Shown piece by piece: positions 56,226-63,802 of a stretch of 64,000 bases of DNA. Source of the DNA: Flavobacterium hercynium (GTDB lineage: Bacteria; Bacteroidota; Bacteroidia; Flavobacteriales; Flavobacteriaceae). Made by a program: the position numbers and the translations under genes. The notes under the pieces were generated by a model that saw nothing but the letters and a program-made list of their open reading frames with translations, made no database searches and was not told where the DNA came from. Within the stretch, counting starts at the first letter, position 1. Each line of letters starts with the position of its first letter. Location of the stretch: NCBI RefSeq assembly GCF_002217285.1, contig NZ_MUGW01000029.1, positions 62,001-126,000 of the forward strand. Reading direction: 5' to 3'.

Positions 56226-57230
56226 TTATAATAAGGGAGAAGCAATTGCTTCTAATTGCTGGTAAATTTGTTTTACCTCTTGTGAATTTTCTTTTTGCAG
56301 CACCATTAAAGCATCGGAAGTATATATCAAAATACAATTTTTAACGCCTATAAAAGTGGTGTGCAGTGAAGTGCCGATGACAATATTTCTATTAACATCG
56401 ATCGGATGGCCTTTTTGAACTAAATAATCATAAACGGATTCAAATGAACCCAGATCTGACCATTCAAAATGCGCAGGAATTACTTTGATACTGCTGCTTC
56501 GTTCCATTACGGCATAATCGATACTTATGGAAGGAATGTTGAGTGACAATTCATAATCCAGAAAACCATTATGATTTGCTTCCCAAGCTATTTTTGAAGC
56601 CAGATAAACGGCTGGTTCCTGTTTTTCGAGTTCTGCCAAAAACGTACTGGCTTTAAAACAAAAAAGTCCGCTATTCCAAAAGTAATTTCCCTTGTCAAGA
56701 TAAGACGCTGCTGTATCGAAATCCGGTTTTTCGTGAAATGCAATTACATTTTCATTTTCGAATTCAATATAACCATAGCCTGTTTCGGGTTTCGTGGGTT
56801 TTATACCAAAAGTCACCAGATAATCCTGATTAGCCAATACAATGGCTTTCTGTAAAGCAGTATTGTACAAATTATTACCTTCTATAATATGGTCGGAAGG
56901 TGTAATAAGTAAAATATCTTCCGGTTTCGATGCAAAAGCTGCAAAGGCAATTGCTGCAGCTGTATTACGGGGAACCGCTTCGACAATATGAGTAAAAGGT
57001 CTTTTGATTTTGGCCATAATGGCATTACTCATTTTATAATTTTCAATATTCCCCACCACGATTGTTTTATTACAAACATTTTCACTGCGTGTAATTGTTT
57101 TTTCAAAAAGAGAATGTCCGTCAAAAAGTTCGAGATATTGTTTAGGGAATGTTTTTCTGGAAAGGGGCCACAATCTGCTGCCAATTCCTCCAGTTAAAAC
57201 GACATGAGTAACAGAGATACTAATTGCCAT
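56226..57230 (-). CDS. manC: Mannose-1-phosphate guanylyltransferase
   Basis: 334 residues. The nucleotidyltransferase signature VVLTGGIGSRLWPLSRKTFP (10-29) and PKQYLELFDGHSLF are clear, along with LLITPSDHII and ETGYGYIEFEN. It makes GDP-mannose, the starting point for Gmd and Fcl. It is the short form without the C-terminal isomerase domain, so phosphomannose isomerase and phosphomannomutase must be encoded elsewhere. It overlaps the cytidylyltransferase-like gene by 11 bases. Confidence 0.94.
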   Translation of the reverse strand: MAISISVTHVVLTGGIGSRLWPLSRKTFPKQYLELFDGHSLFEKTITRSENVCNKTIVVGNIENYKMSNAIMAKIKRPFTHIVEAVPRNTAAAIAFAAFASKPEDILLITPSDHIIEGNNLYNTALQKAIVLANQDYLVTFGIKPTKPETGYGYIEFENENVIAFHEKPDFDTAASYLDKGNYFWNSGLFCFKASTFLAELEKQEPAVYLASKIAWEANHNGFLDYELSLNIPSISIDYAVMERSSSIKVIPAHFEWSDLGSFESVYDYLVQKGHPIDVNRNIVIGTSLHTTFIGVKNCILIYTSDALMVLQKENSQEVKQIYQQLEAIASPLL

Positions 57231-57654
57231 TACTTTGTGTTAAAATTTCTTTCTGATATACTTCATGACGCAAATTGGTGCTCGAAAATCGATGGTCTCT
57301 TATATTATAGTACAATTCGATTTCTTTTTCCTCACAATAGGTTCTGCCTGTAAAATCGCGCTCTTTGTATTCTTTGCCAACAATGCGCACATCAATAGTA
57401 AAGGCTTTGAGGATATCTTCTAAATCCTGTTCTGTGGCATAAGGAACAATTTCATCTACAAACCTGCACGCTTTTAATTGTATGTAGCGTTCGACAACAG
57501 TTTGGGTTGGTTTATTTTTTGTTGGGCGATCCAGAGTAGGATCAGTCTGAAGACCAACTATTAGATAGTCACAATGCAATTTTGCATCTTCAAGCATTTT
57601 TACGTGCCCTGCATGTAACAAATCAAAAGCACTAAAGGTTATTCCAATTTTCAT
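57220..57654 (-). CDS. Glycerol-3-phosphate cytidylyltransferase-like nucleotidyltransferase (first capsule gene)
   Basis: 144 residues from Met at 57654. MKIGITFSAFDLLHAGHVKM carries the HxGH nucleotide-binding motif, followed by YLIVGLQTDPTLD, IVPYATEQDLEDIL and a C-terminal motif DHRFSSTNLR in place of the usual ISTTxLxxR. It belongs to the TagD/HldE-C superfamily, which activates a phosphorylated small molecule with CTP or ATP. No glycerophosphate transferase is seen in the locus, so the product's use is unclear. The frame is open to 57708 (18 extra residues), but homologues begin at the inner Met. It heads the capsule operon. Confidence 0.85.
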   Translation of the reverse strand: MKIGITFSAFDLLHAGHVKMLEDAKLHCDYLIVGLQTDPTLDRPTKNKPTQTVVERYIQLKACRFVDEIVPYATEQDLEDILKAFTIDVRIVGKEYKERDFTGRTYCEEKEIELYYNIRDHRFSSTNLRHEVYQKEILTQSNGN

Positions 57655-57708
57655 GTGATTACTGTTTTGGGTTAATAAGTTTGTTATGAATGGTATCGAT
57701 AAAAACAT

Positions 57709-58253
57709 TGTTAACCATTTTGTCTGGTTTCAATGTTTTTTTGAAAATCGAAAACGGGTTCCCCATCAATAGTTGCATTTTAACTATTCTTAAAGGAAAA
57801 AATAAAGGGTAAAAAAGAATGAAGGTTATTGTTCTTACTCAAGAGAAAATGATTTCAAAATCTAAAACAAACTGCAAAAAATCAGAATCAATTTTGTGGT
57901 TATAGCAACAACGTTAATTTATGTTAAAATTATAGCGAAACAATAGAGTAAATACTACATTTTCGTTGCTAAATATCCTAAATAAGGAGAATTTAACATA
58001 AAAAACAATAAAATTTTAGTGAATTACAAATTACATTGACAATATGTTTTTAGCATAAAAATACCGCTGAAACTGTAGAAAAAATGTTGAAAACACGATC
58101 TCTTATCTAAATTGACGAAACATTTCTTTTTGACAGAAAATTAAAATGCAGCTATTTCTCCTTTAAAAAACTTTCCACAGGATTGAATAAAGAAAAAGTA
58201 AATCCTACTAAAAAACATCACAACGCATTTTAATTTTAAAAAAAAGAAACACT
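57709..58253. promoter_or_regulatory. 545-base divergent region between the capsule operon and upxY
   Basis: No gene is supported here. It must hold the capsule promoter (minus) and the upxY promoter (plus). One 7-base inverted repeat, tagcaac (57903-57909) and gttgcta (57965-57971), could form a stem in the capsule leader. No confident TAnnTTTG box with a -33 partner was found for either strand; TATGTTTT near 58043-58050 is a near match for the plus strand. A long leader upstream of a UpxY-controlled operon is expected, because such regulators act on paused polymerase in the 5' untranslated region. Confidence 0.45.
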
Positions 58254-58721
58254 ATGAAATGGTATGTAGTATACACGAAATCCAAATGGGAAAAAAGAGC
58301 CGCAGCGCAATTAACAAAGTTCAATATAAATTGTTATTGTCCGCTGATTAAAAAAATTCAACAAAGATCGGATCGAAAAATAAAGGTCGAAGTTCCATTG
58401 TTCAATCATTATATATTTGTGCAATTACTGGAAAAGGATAGAAATATGGTATTTCAGTCTCCGGGAGTTTTGCGCTACCTATTTTGGTTAGGAAAACACG
58501 CTATCGTAAAAGATCATGAAATTGAGACTATTAAAGAATGGCTAAATAACGGAGACACTGCTCAGGAAATAATGGTGATGCAGTACCAGATTGGAGATAA
58601 GATACATTTGAATTCCGGTCCGTTTTGTGATCACACCGCTGTAGTTAAAGACATTACAAAAACGCATTATGTTTTGATTCTGGAGTCATTAGGGTATGTT
58701 TTAAAAATAAAACATAAATAA
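58254..58721 (+). CDS. UpxY/NusG-like transcription antiterminator
   Basis: 155 residues. The NGN domain opens with MKWYVVYTKSKWEKRAAAQL and has CYCPLIKKI and VPLFNHYIFVQ, the standard UpxY start. A KOW-like C-terminal domain follows (YQIGDKIHLNSGPFCDHTAV). UpxY proteins let RNA polymerase read through terminators in the leaders of capsule operons in Bacteroides (family knowledge). There they are the first gene of the operon they control. Here the gene is on the opposite strand, 599 bases from the first capsule gene, so it would act in trans on the capsule transcript, or on another operon. Confidence 0.92.
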   Translation: MKWYVVYTKSKWEKRAAAQLTKFNINCYCPLIKKIQQRSDRKIKVEVPLFNHYIFVQLLEKDRNMVFQSPGVLRYLFWLGKHAIVKDHEIETIKEWLNNGDTAQEIMVMQYQIGDKIHLNSGPFCDHTAVVKDITKTHYVLILESLGYVLKIKHK

Positions 58722-58748
58722 AAAACAAAATAAATATGTTTTAAAAAT

Positions 58749-58799
58749 TTACAGATCTTAACTTTTTTATGAAGAAAGTCCCGGAATTATGATCTGTAA
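58749..58799. repeat. Inverted repeat between the convergent upxY and XRE genes
   Basis: The 9-base arms ttacagatc (58749-58757) and gatctgtaa (58791-58799) flank a 33-base loop that contains a T-rich stretch. The element starts about 28 bases after the upxY stop and ends two bases from the XRE stop at 58802. It may act as a weak terminator for both genes. No T-run follows the outer stem on the plus strand, so I do not call it a standard terminator. Confidence 0.4.
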
Positions 58800-58801
58800 T
58801 T

Positions 58802-59005
58802 TCAATTTTCTAAGTGGAAAACCTGGCTTTCTTTTATTCCTATAATCTTGACGAGTCTGTCTAATTTTGATAATTTAAGGTCGACCATTCCTTTTTCAAT
58901 TTTTTCATAGTTTTTTATACTAATTTCCATTTGAATGGCAACATATTCAGGACTTTGATTGTTTTGCAATCGGTACTCTTTTATTTTTAAGTAGAACTTT
59001 TCCAT
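58802..59005 (-). CDS. Small XRE-family HTH regulator
   Basis: 67 residues, almost entirely one helix-turn-helix domain: IKEYRLQNNQSPEYVAIQME, then ISIKNYEKIEKGMVDLKLSK with the typical YEKIEKG pattern. There is no further domain, so it may work as a dimer or with a partner. It is similar in layout to the second XRE gene 51 bases upstream (both have YxKIExGxVDL and a similar spacing), so the pair probably arose by duplication. It lies next to upxY and the capsule operon; a role in their control is an inference. Confidence 0.82.
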   Translation of the reverse strand: MEKFYLKIKEYRLQNNQSPEYVAIQMEISIKNYEKIEKGMVDLKLSKLDRLVKIIGIKESQVFHLEN

Positions 59006-59056
59006 AGCCGTATTTCTAATTATAATTTTAATTAATTTAAAGCTTATTGTATTATG

Positions 59057-59302
59057 CTATTCCTTCATTTTCTCTTTTGTCTCATTAAAAAAAAGTGCCA
59101 CATTAAATTTAAATATAAATTCAATTGACACTTGTAAAACCTTTGAAATTTCAATCAATTTAGAAACTGTTAAATCGACATCTCCTCTTTCAATTTTGCC
59201 ATAACCGCTGGTACTCATTTTTAATTCGGCTGCCACATATTCTCTGGTTAAATTTTTCAATTCTCTTATCTTTCTAATATTTTCGTATACGCTATATTTC
59301 AT
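59057..59302 (-). CDS. Small XRE-family HTH regulator (paralogue)
   Basis: 81 residues. HTH domain IRKIRELKNLTREYVAAELK, then MSTSGYGKIERGDVDLTVSK and a short tail with IEFIFKFNVALFFNETKEK. The core resembles the neighbouring 67-residue XRE protein. The pair is transcribed leftwards from a promoter in the 59303-59735 gap. No toxin partner or lysogeny gene is nearby, so a prophage or toxin-antitoxin origin has no support. The function is unknown beyond DNA binding. Confidence 0.84.
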   Translation of the reverse strand: MKYSVYENIRKIRELKNLTREYVAAELKMSTSGYGKIERGDVDLTVSKLIEISKVLQVSIEFIFKFNVALFFNETKEKMKE

Positions 59303-59735
59303 AAAACCAAAATATTACTAATTCTTATTTTAAACTCCTATGACCAAAATATTTATTAACTACCTGAGCTCTTTTATTCTATACTTTAATGTTAATTTTT
59401 AACATCTGTTAAAATAAATATTATTTTTATTATGATTCTTTTTGATTTTTATTTAAATGTAGTTAATAAATTTATTTTTTTGCAACAAATCGGTTTAACG
59501 TGTTTTTAAAACCGATTAAGTACATCTAATGGCAAATTACTGTTTGTAAGAATAAAAAAAGTGGATTAATCTGTATAATTTTATTCTCCTGAATAAGGAA
59601 TAATCTAAAATTATTTGTAGGGTTAACGTGAGACGGTCAGACAAAATACACCCTACAAAAAAAATCCTTAAAATCACTAATTTATTCTTTAGGAACAATT
59701 AGAAATCTTAAGGATTATGTATTGAATTATTTCGC
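59303..59735. other. 433-base intergenic region upstream of the XRE pair
   Basis: No gene is supported. It contains a 9-base inverted repeat, aatcggttt (59488-59496) and aaaccgatt (59509-59517), with a 12-base spacer. This could be an operator for the XRE proteins about 190 bases downstream. It also contains the terminator-like element at 59658-59716 of the upstream secreted-protein operon, entered separately. Base composition is very AT-rich. Confidence 0.45.
59658..59716 (-). terminator. Probable terminator of the beta-helix operon
   Basis: The arms aatccttaa (59663-59671) and ttaaggatt (59708-59716) are complementary and enclose a 36-base loop that can form a smaller hairpin. On the minus strand the stem is followed by a T-run (complement of the A-run at 59657-59664). 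It begins 20 bases after the stop codon of the beta-helix protein at 59736. Confidence 0.6.
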
Positions 59736-61925
59736 TTATTGCGTTACCAAAAGCTGAGGATAAGGATTAGAATCTGTATTTATAATTACAGTTGCTGTAC
59801 CCTCTTTTATATTTACTAATTGTTTACTAAGCGAGGAATTTGCTTTAAACGTATTATTCATAAATACTCCGGAGTATTTACTATTATAATCTATATCTGT
59901 TTTCAGAGTGGTCATGTTTCCTGTTACGGTAGAATTTAAAATATAAGCATTTACAGTATTGTACTTTACAGATGAAAATAATGAACTTGCATCCGAAAAG
60001 GTAGAACCTTCAATATAAGACTTAGTTGCCTTAATCGTGGAGACTGTAACACTATTATTGTATAAATTACTACTATATAAAGAAATATCACCACTGATTA
60101 TAATGTGCTTTCCTGTAAAACCTGTAAAATCACAATTAGCCGCTATCGGATAATTATTTTCAGCGAGATGAAGGGCAGTTTGTCCTCCGCTAAATTTACA
60201 ATCTACCCAGGCATCTAAGTTATCCGGTCGTGTTGCCAGCATAGAAACACCCGTATTGCAATTTATAAACTGACTTCTGTAAAACATTGTTTTGTCGACA
60301 AAGCTGGAATTATCAGAAACACCACCCACAAGCGGCTCCTGAAAAAATCCTTTACTGCAGTTTACAAATGAAATATTGTCCAGGAAATTATTATCAAATC
60401 CTTTCATTTTATCTAAATGGATACCATTTGACTGATCTCTAAACACAACATACTTTAACCACACATACGCCATGTGTTGTGTTCCGAAGTTTTGCGAAGA
60501 ATAAATTCCTTTACTTCCTCCTTGCAGTGTTAAGTGTGCTAATACAAAATTAGCATCCTGACCACCGGTAAGCGTTATCAATGGAAAGTTGTCTTTAAGA
60601 CCTACAATAACAGTTTTACCTGTACCTTTTCCAACAATTCCATGTTTACTGTCGAGAGGAATTTTTAAAGTAGAATTAATATAAAAAATACCTTCCGGAA
60701 GTTCTGCAATACCGGACTTATTAATTAAATTCTGAATATAGGTAGTACTATCCGGTTTACCCACTCTGTCTGTTTTCCAGTTTGCACCCATTGGATCTGG
60801 CAATGTTTCCCACGATGGTCTGCTCCACGGCTTGTATTTAGTACCTAAAATAGCAGAACTTAGTTTTGAAGCTGTTGTTGTACTAGACATAGCAGCGCTT
60901 TGTTCGGCACTATTATACTTTACTGAATTCGTTTTGTCTAAATTTCCCCACAAATCAAATCCTGTAACTGTTCCGCTTGTTCTCTTGTAACCGCCCAAAG
61001 CAGCTACCATAATTACGTTGGTTCTTGTAGCTATTACATCAGACCCGGTATACAGTTTTTTATTCAGTATCGATACATTGGCTGCATCTATGTCATAAGC
61101 ACCCGTTTTTACTGCTGAATAAGAATTTCCACCTCCAAAATCTGTAATCTTGATATTTCCCATATTGGTAGTTTTAAACATAGCCTTGGTTCCTGTTCCT
61201 TTAAGATTCCAGCCTTCTGCATCAATACCAACAAAATTTACAGATGCTAAGTTGTTAAGATCGCTTGTATCACCGTGCGGTGTTAGAAAATTGGTATGCA
61301 AATGCACATTACCATAACTTGGAGTTGTTGAATTTCCTTTCATCGTCAGTACCGTCGTTACACCTCCTGACTGATGCTTAATGAATTTATTGTTTCTAAA
61401 ATAACCGGACTTGCTGCAGTCTATTATGATACGTCCTCCATAATTTATAAACGTATTGTTCTCAAACGTTGCATTGGTCGCCATCAAAGTCGCCCATTTA
61501 ATCGATTTTATGGTACAGTTCGAAATTACTCCTCCAGCCTGAAGTGTTATCGTTTTATCTTGGGGCAGTAGATTTTCTAAAACAACTCCGCTGCTTCCTG
61601 CTGCGATTGTAATGTTCGATACTTTGGTCAAAGAGGGATATCCATAAAGTCGCTGATTGCTTTTCATAACAATATCAACACCTGTATAGTCTCCTTTTTC
61701 CAATCGTACACTACCATATTTATTTATAGCAGCCTGAATAGTGGCTTTTTGGGCAATAGGCAATAAGTAGGCTTTAAAATACTCAATCTCTTCCAATTGG
61801 TTATTCACACCTCCTGCAGCTATTTTTGCTCCTGAAGGTTTACCTGCCGCTACATCAAGTGAATATTGGTAGTTTTGAGAAAAAGCTACTGTTGAAAATA
61901 GTAAAAAATAAATTAGACTTCTCAT
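59736..61925 (-). CDS. Secreted protein with two tandem right-handed beta-helix domains
   Basis: 729 residues. The signal peptide ends at AFSQ (about 17). Two pectate-lyase-like beta-helix units follow. The first (about 55-345) starts with AAINKYGSVRLEKGDYTG and the second (about 390-729) with QNLINKSGIAELPEGIFYIN. Both then show a glycine-marked step (RLYGYPS and GIVGKGTGKTVIVG) and long coils rich in Asn. No catalytic residues of a known lyase or hydrolase are obvious, so it may bind or cleave a polysaccharide. No T9SS sorting tail is visible at the C-terminus (VIINTDSNPYPQLLVTQ). It overlaps the 245-residue protein gene by four bases. Confidence 0.83.
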   Translation of the reverse strand: MRSLIYFLLFSTVAFSQNYQYSLDVAAGKPSGAKIAAGGVNNQLEEIEYFKAYLLPIAQKATIQAAINKYGSVRLEKGDYTGVDIVMKSNQRLYGYPSLTKVSNITIAAGSSGVVLENLLPQDKTITLQAGGVISNCTIKSIKWATLMATNATFENNTFINYGGRIIIDCSKSGYFRNNKFIKHQSGGVTTVLTMKGNSTTPSYGNVHLHTNFLTPHGDTSDLNNLASVNFVGIDAEGWNLKGTGTKAMFKTTNMGNIKITDFGGGNSYSAVKTGAYDIDAANVSILNKKLYTGSDVIATRTNVIMVAALGGYKRTSGTVTGFDLWGNLDKTNSVKYNSAEQSAAMSSTTTASKLSSAILGTKYKPWSRPSWETLPDPMGANWKTDRVGKPDSTTYIQNLINKSGIAELPEGIFYINSTLKIPLDSKHGIVGKGTGKTVIVGLKDNFPLITLTGGQDANFVLAHLTLQGGSKGIYSSQNFGTQHMAYVWLKYVVFRDQSNGIHLDKMKGFDNNFLDNISFVNCSKGFFQEPLVGGVSDNSSFVDKTMFYRSQFINCNTGVSMLATRPDNLDAWVDCKFSGGQTALHLAENNYPIAANCDFTGFTGKHIIISGDISLYSSNLYNNSVTVSTIKATKSYIEGSTFSDASSLFSSVKYNTVNAYILNSTVTGNMTTLKTDIDYNSKYSGVFMNNTFKANSSLSKQLVNIKEGTATVIINTDSNPYPQLLVTQ

Positions 61926-62659
61926 TGTCCTGATATGATATATGAATTTAAACCTGTTTTTCTCAAAAACCCAAATCGTACGTCTCCAGTTTCACTGCTA
62001 AAGTGGGCACTACCGGCATCATTATAATTAAGTTGTACGCCAGAAGCTGCACTTACAGTTAAAATTGCACCGTTATGTGCTTCTAAATTAAGTGTTTCAC
62101 CTACTTGCATATTCCTAAAATCAGCGGTTAAATTTAATGTTGCTGATGCGGTACACTCGATTGTATTGTTGACATCGGAAACCATTATATTTCGGCTGGT
62201 GTTAAAGGATACAATTAATGCTTTGACATTTGTAGTTGCTGAACCCACTAATCTTTCGGCCGTTTTTGCATGTAATGCATAAGGAACGCTCAAAAGTTGT
62301 GTTATTCCTATAATGTTATAATTGGATCCGCCCGTTATATCGACTTGTGTTTCTATAAAATAAGGTCCTCTTTCCCAGGCAATTTTACTAAAATCACCTG
62401 TAATAATAGTTCCTTTTCCAATTTCAAGGGAAATAAGACCGTTGTTATTTGTAGTACCCGAGTGCGTTTCCTGATAAACATTCGTACCTGATGAACTGCC
62501 TTGGTGTATAATAACTTTAAGACTTATTTGAGAATTAAGCACAAGACTGTTGTCTTGTGCTCTAATGATTGCCTGATAACTCATTTTTTCCGGTGCTTGT
62601 GCAAAAACCTTTAGAGTAACAGTAACGAATAATAATAGGATAGTAAGCGCAATTTTCAT
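61922..62659 (-). CDS. Secreted protein of the Bacteroidota tail-fibre-like N-terminal family
   Basis: 245 residues. Signal peptide ends at VFAQ (about 21). It continues with the widespread Bacteroidota opening (PEKMSYQAIIRAQDNSLV, then QISLKVIIHQGSSSGTNVYQ, TNNNGLISLEIGKG), and the segment VPYALHAKTAERL is found at the junction with tail-fibre or collagen-like regions. The last 100 residues form a beta-rich domain without a known name. No T9SS tail is visible. It is cotranscribed between a T9SS type A protein (three bases upstream) and the beta-helix protein. Confidence 0.78.
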   Translation of the reverse strand: MKIALTILLLFVTVTLKVFAQAPEKMSYQAIIRAQDNSLVLNSQISLKVIIHQGSSSGTNVYQETHSGTTNNNGLISLEIGKGTIITGDFSKIAWERGPYFIETQVDITGGSNYNIIGITQLLSVPYALHAKTAERLVGSATTNVKALIVSFNTSRNIMVSDVNNTIECTASATLNLTADFRNMQVGETLNLEAHNGAILTVSAASGVQLNYNDAGSAHFSSETGDVRFGFLRKTGLNSYIISGQ

Positions 62660-62662
62660 GTT

Positions 62663-63169
62663 TTAACGTTTTAGTATTTTAAATGTTTTCAAAACCTGAT
62701 CATCAATATATACAGTAAGTATATAAATAGCGGAGCCAAGAGTACTTAAACTAATTGGAGTTTCAGATTCAGTAATTGTGTTTTGCTTTAGCAGCCTTCC
62801 CTGCATGTCATAAAGCTTGTAGTGCTTTTTTCCATAATCTAACTCAAGCCCATTCAGGCTTAGATTAACATAATCTGTTGTTGGATTTGGAAAAATAAAA
62901 AGTTCTGCTCTAGATGTTTCCGGCATTCCTAAAGTTTTTTCCGTTTGCTGATGCTGTATTCCCTGAGCAACATTGTAGACTGATTCTCCGATGTAGGTGT
63001 AGAATACCTGTCCAATTGTGTAGGTAACAGATCCGGAAGTTCCACTTGCAGTGCTGCCAGATGCTACTAAACTTGTCATATTATCTGCATTTTGGCATAT
63101 TCCTTTAAAAGAGAAAAACAAGAGCGTGATAATGAGTAGGTTAATTGTTTTTAAATTGATATACTTCAC
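62663..63169 (-). CDS. Small T9SS type A sorting domain protein
   Basis: 168 residues. Signal peptide ends at GICQ (about 26). A middle part of about 60 residues (GSVTYTIGQVFYTYIGESVY, then VAQGIQHQQ) is a common pattern of Flavobacterium proteins. The type A sorting domain occupies the last 80 residues (LFIFPNPTTDYVNLSL, YKLYDMQGRLLKQ, IYILTVYIDDQVLKTFKIL). With little beyond the tail, it may be a small surface anchor or partner of the two secreted proteins encoded downstream. It is the first gene of the three-gene operon. Confidence 0.88.
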   Translation of the reverse strand: MKYINLKTINLLIITLLFFSFKGICQNADNMTSLVASGSTASGTSGSVTYTIGQVFYTYIGESVYNVAQGIQHQQTEKTLGMPETSRAELFIFPNPTTDYVNLSLNGLELDYGKKHYKLYDMQGRLLKQNTITESETPISLSTLGSAIYILTVYIDDQVLKTFKILKR

Positions 63170-63802
63170 AGTTTTAGGGGTTATTTTTTTACACCGCGAA
63201 AATATTTAATTAGGATATAAAAGCCGATAAAAGTACTTTTATTTCCGATAAACGACACAAAAACGAACTCATTAACAGCTATTTACCTATATAAAAAATA
63301 AGATTTTCTGATTATTTTGTCCTTTATTCCTGCATCAGAATGACAAATTTTTAAGTCATGAAATAGCAAAAATGAAACATTTTGTATTTTCCGTATAAAG
63401 AAGATTATACTACATTACAACGCTTATTTACTCCTTACCATATATTGGAGGATGCGTTTTACTAAATTGTCACTATAAGTCCGGATTTTATTTTATTTCA
63501 TAATTATACGGTACAACAATAAAGTATCTGCTACTTAATTAACATTTAATAAGTTAATTATCAATTATTTACATCCAAAAAACATGATTTATGAGCTCTT
63601 TTTCACCTATTATCCTTTTCACGGTGAAATTGGTCTTAAAAAGGAAATATTGGCTTTAAAAACAAAAAACAGAAAGATAAATTGGTAAGATATTTACATT
63701 CTGAGATATTTAATTGTTAAGCAATGGCATATGCTACTTCCTCTTTTTGACTGCTTAACAATAATGATATCATTTTGTTCCACTTCAATTTATTAGAATT
63801 AA
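63170..63802. promoter_or_regulatory. 633-base divergent region before the adenylation-domain gene
   Basis: No gene is supported. It contains the divergent promoters for the secreted-protein operon (minus) and the NRPS-like gene (plus). A 10-base perfect inverted repeat, ttgttaagca (63714-63723) and tgcttaacaa (63752-63761), lies 41 to 89 bases before the plus-strand start and is a candidate operator or leader hairpin. A second small palindrome, ttttcacggtgaaa, occurs at about 63616-63629. TATTTTG near 63313-63319 is one base short of the -7 consensus. Confidence 0.45.

Noticed and set aside
56195..56245. Upstream start for fcl (17 extra residues)
   Set aside because: It would overlap manC by 20 bases and add a hydrophobic stretch that homologues lack.
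58749..58799. Call of an attachment site or riboswitch for the inverted repeat after upxY
   Set aside because: No integrase, tRNA or conserved aptamer core is nearby; two convergent gene ends explain it better as a weak terminator-like structure.
58802..59302. Prophage repressor pair or toxin-antitoxin system
   Set aside because: No phage gene, integrase or toxin-like ORF is found near the two XRE genes.
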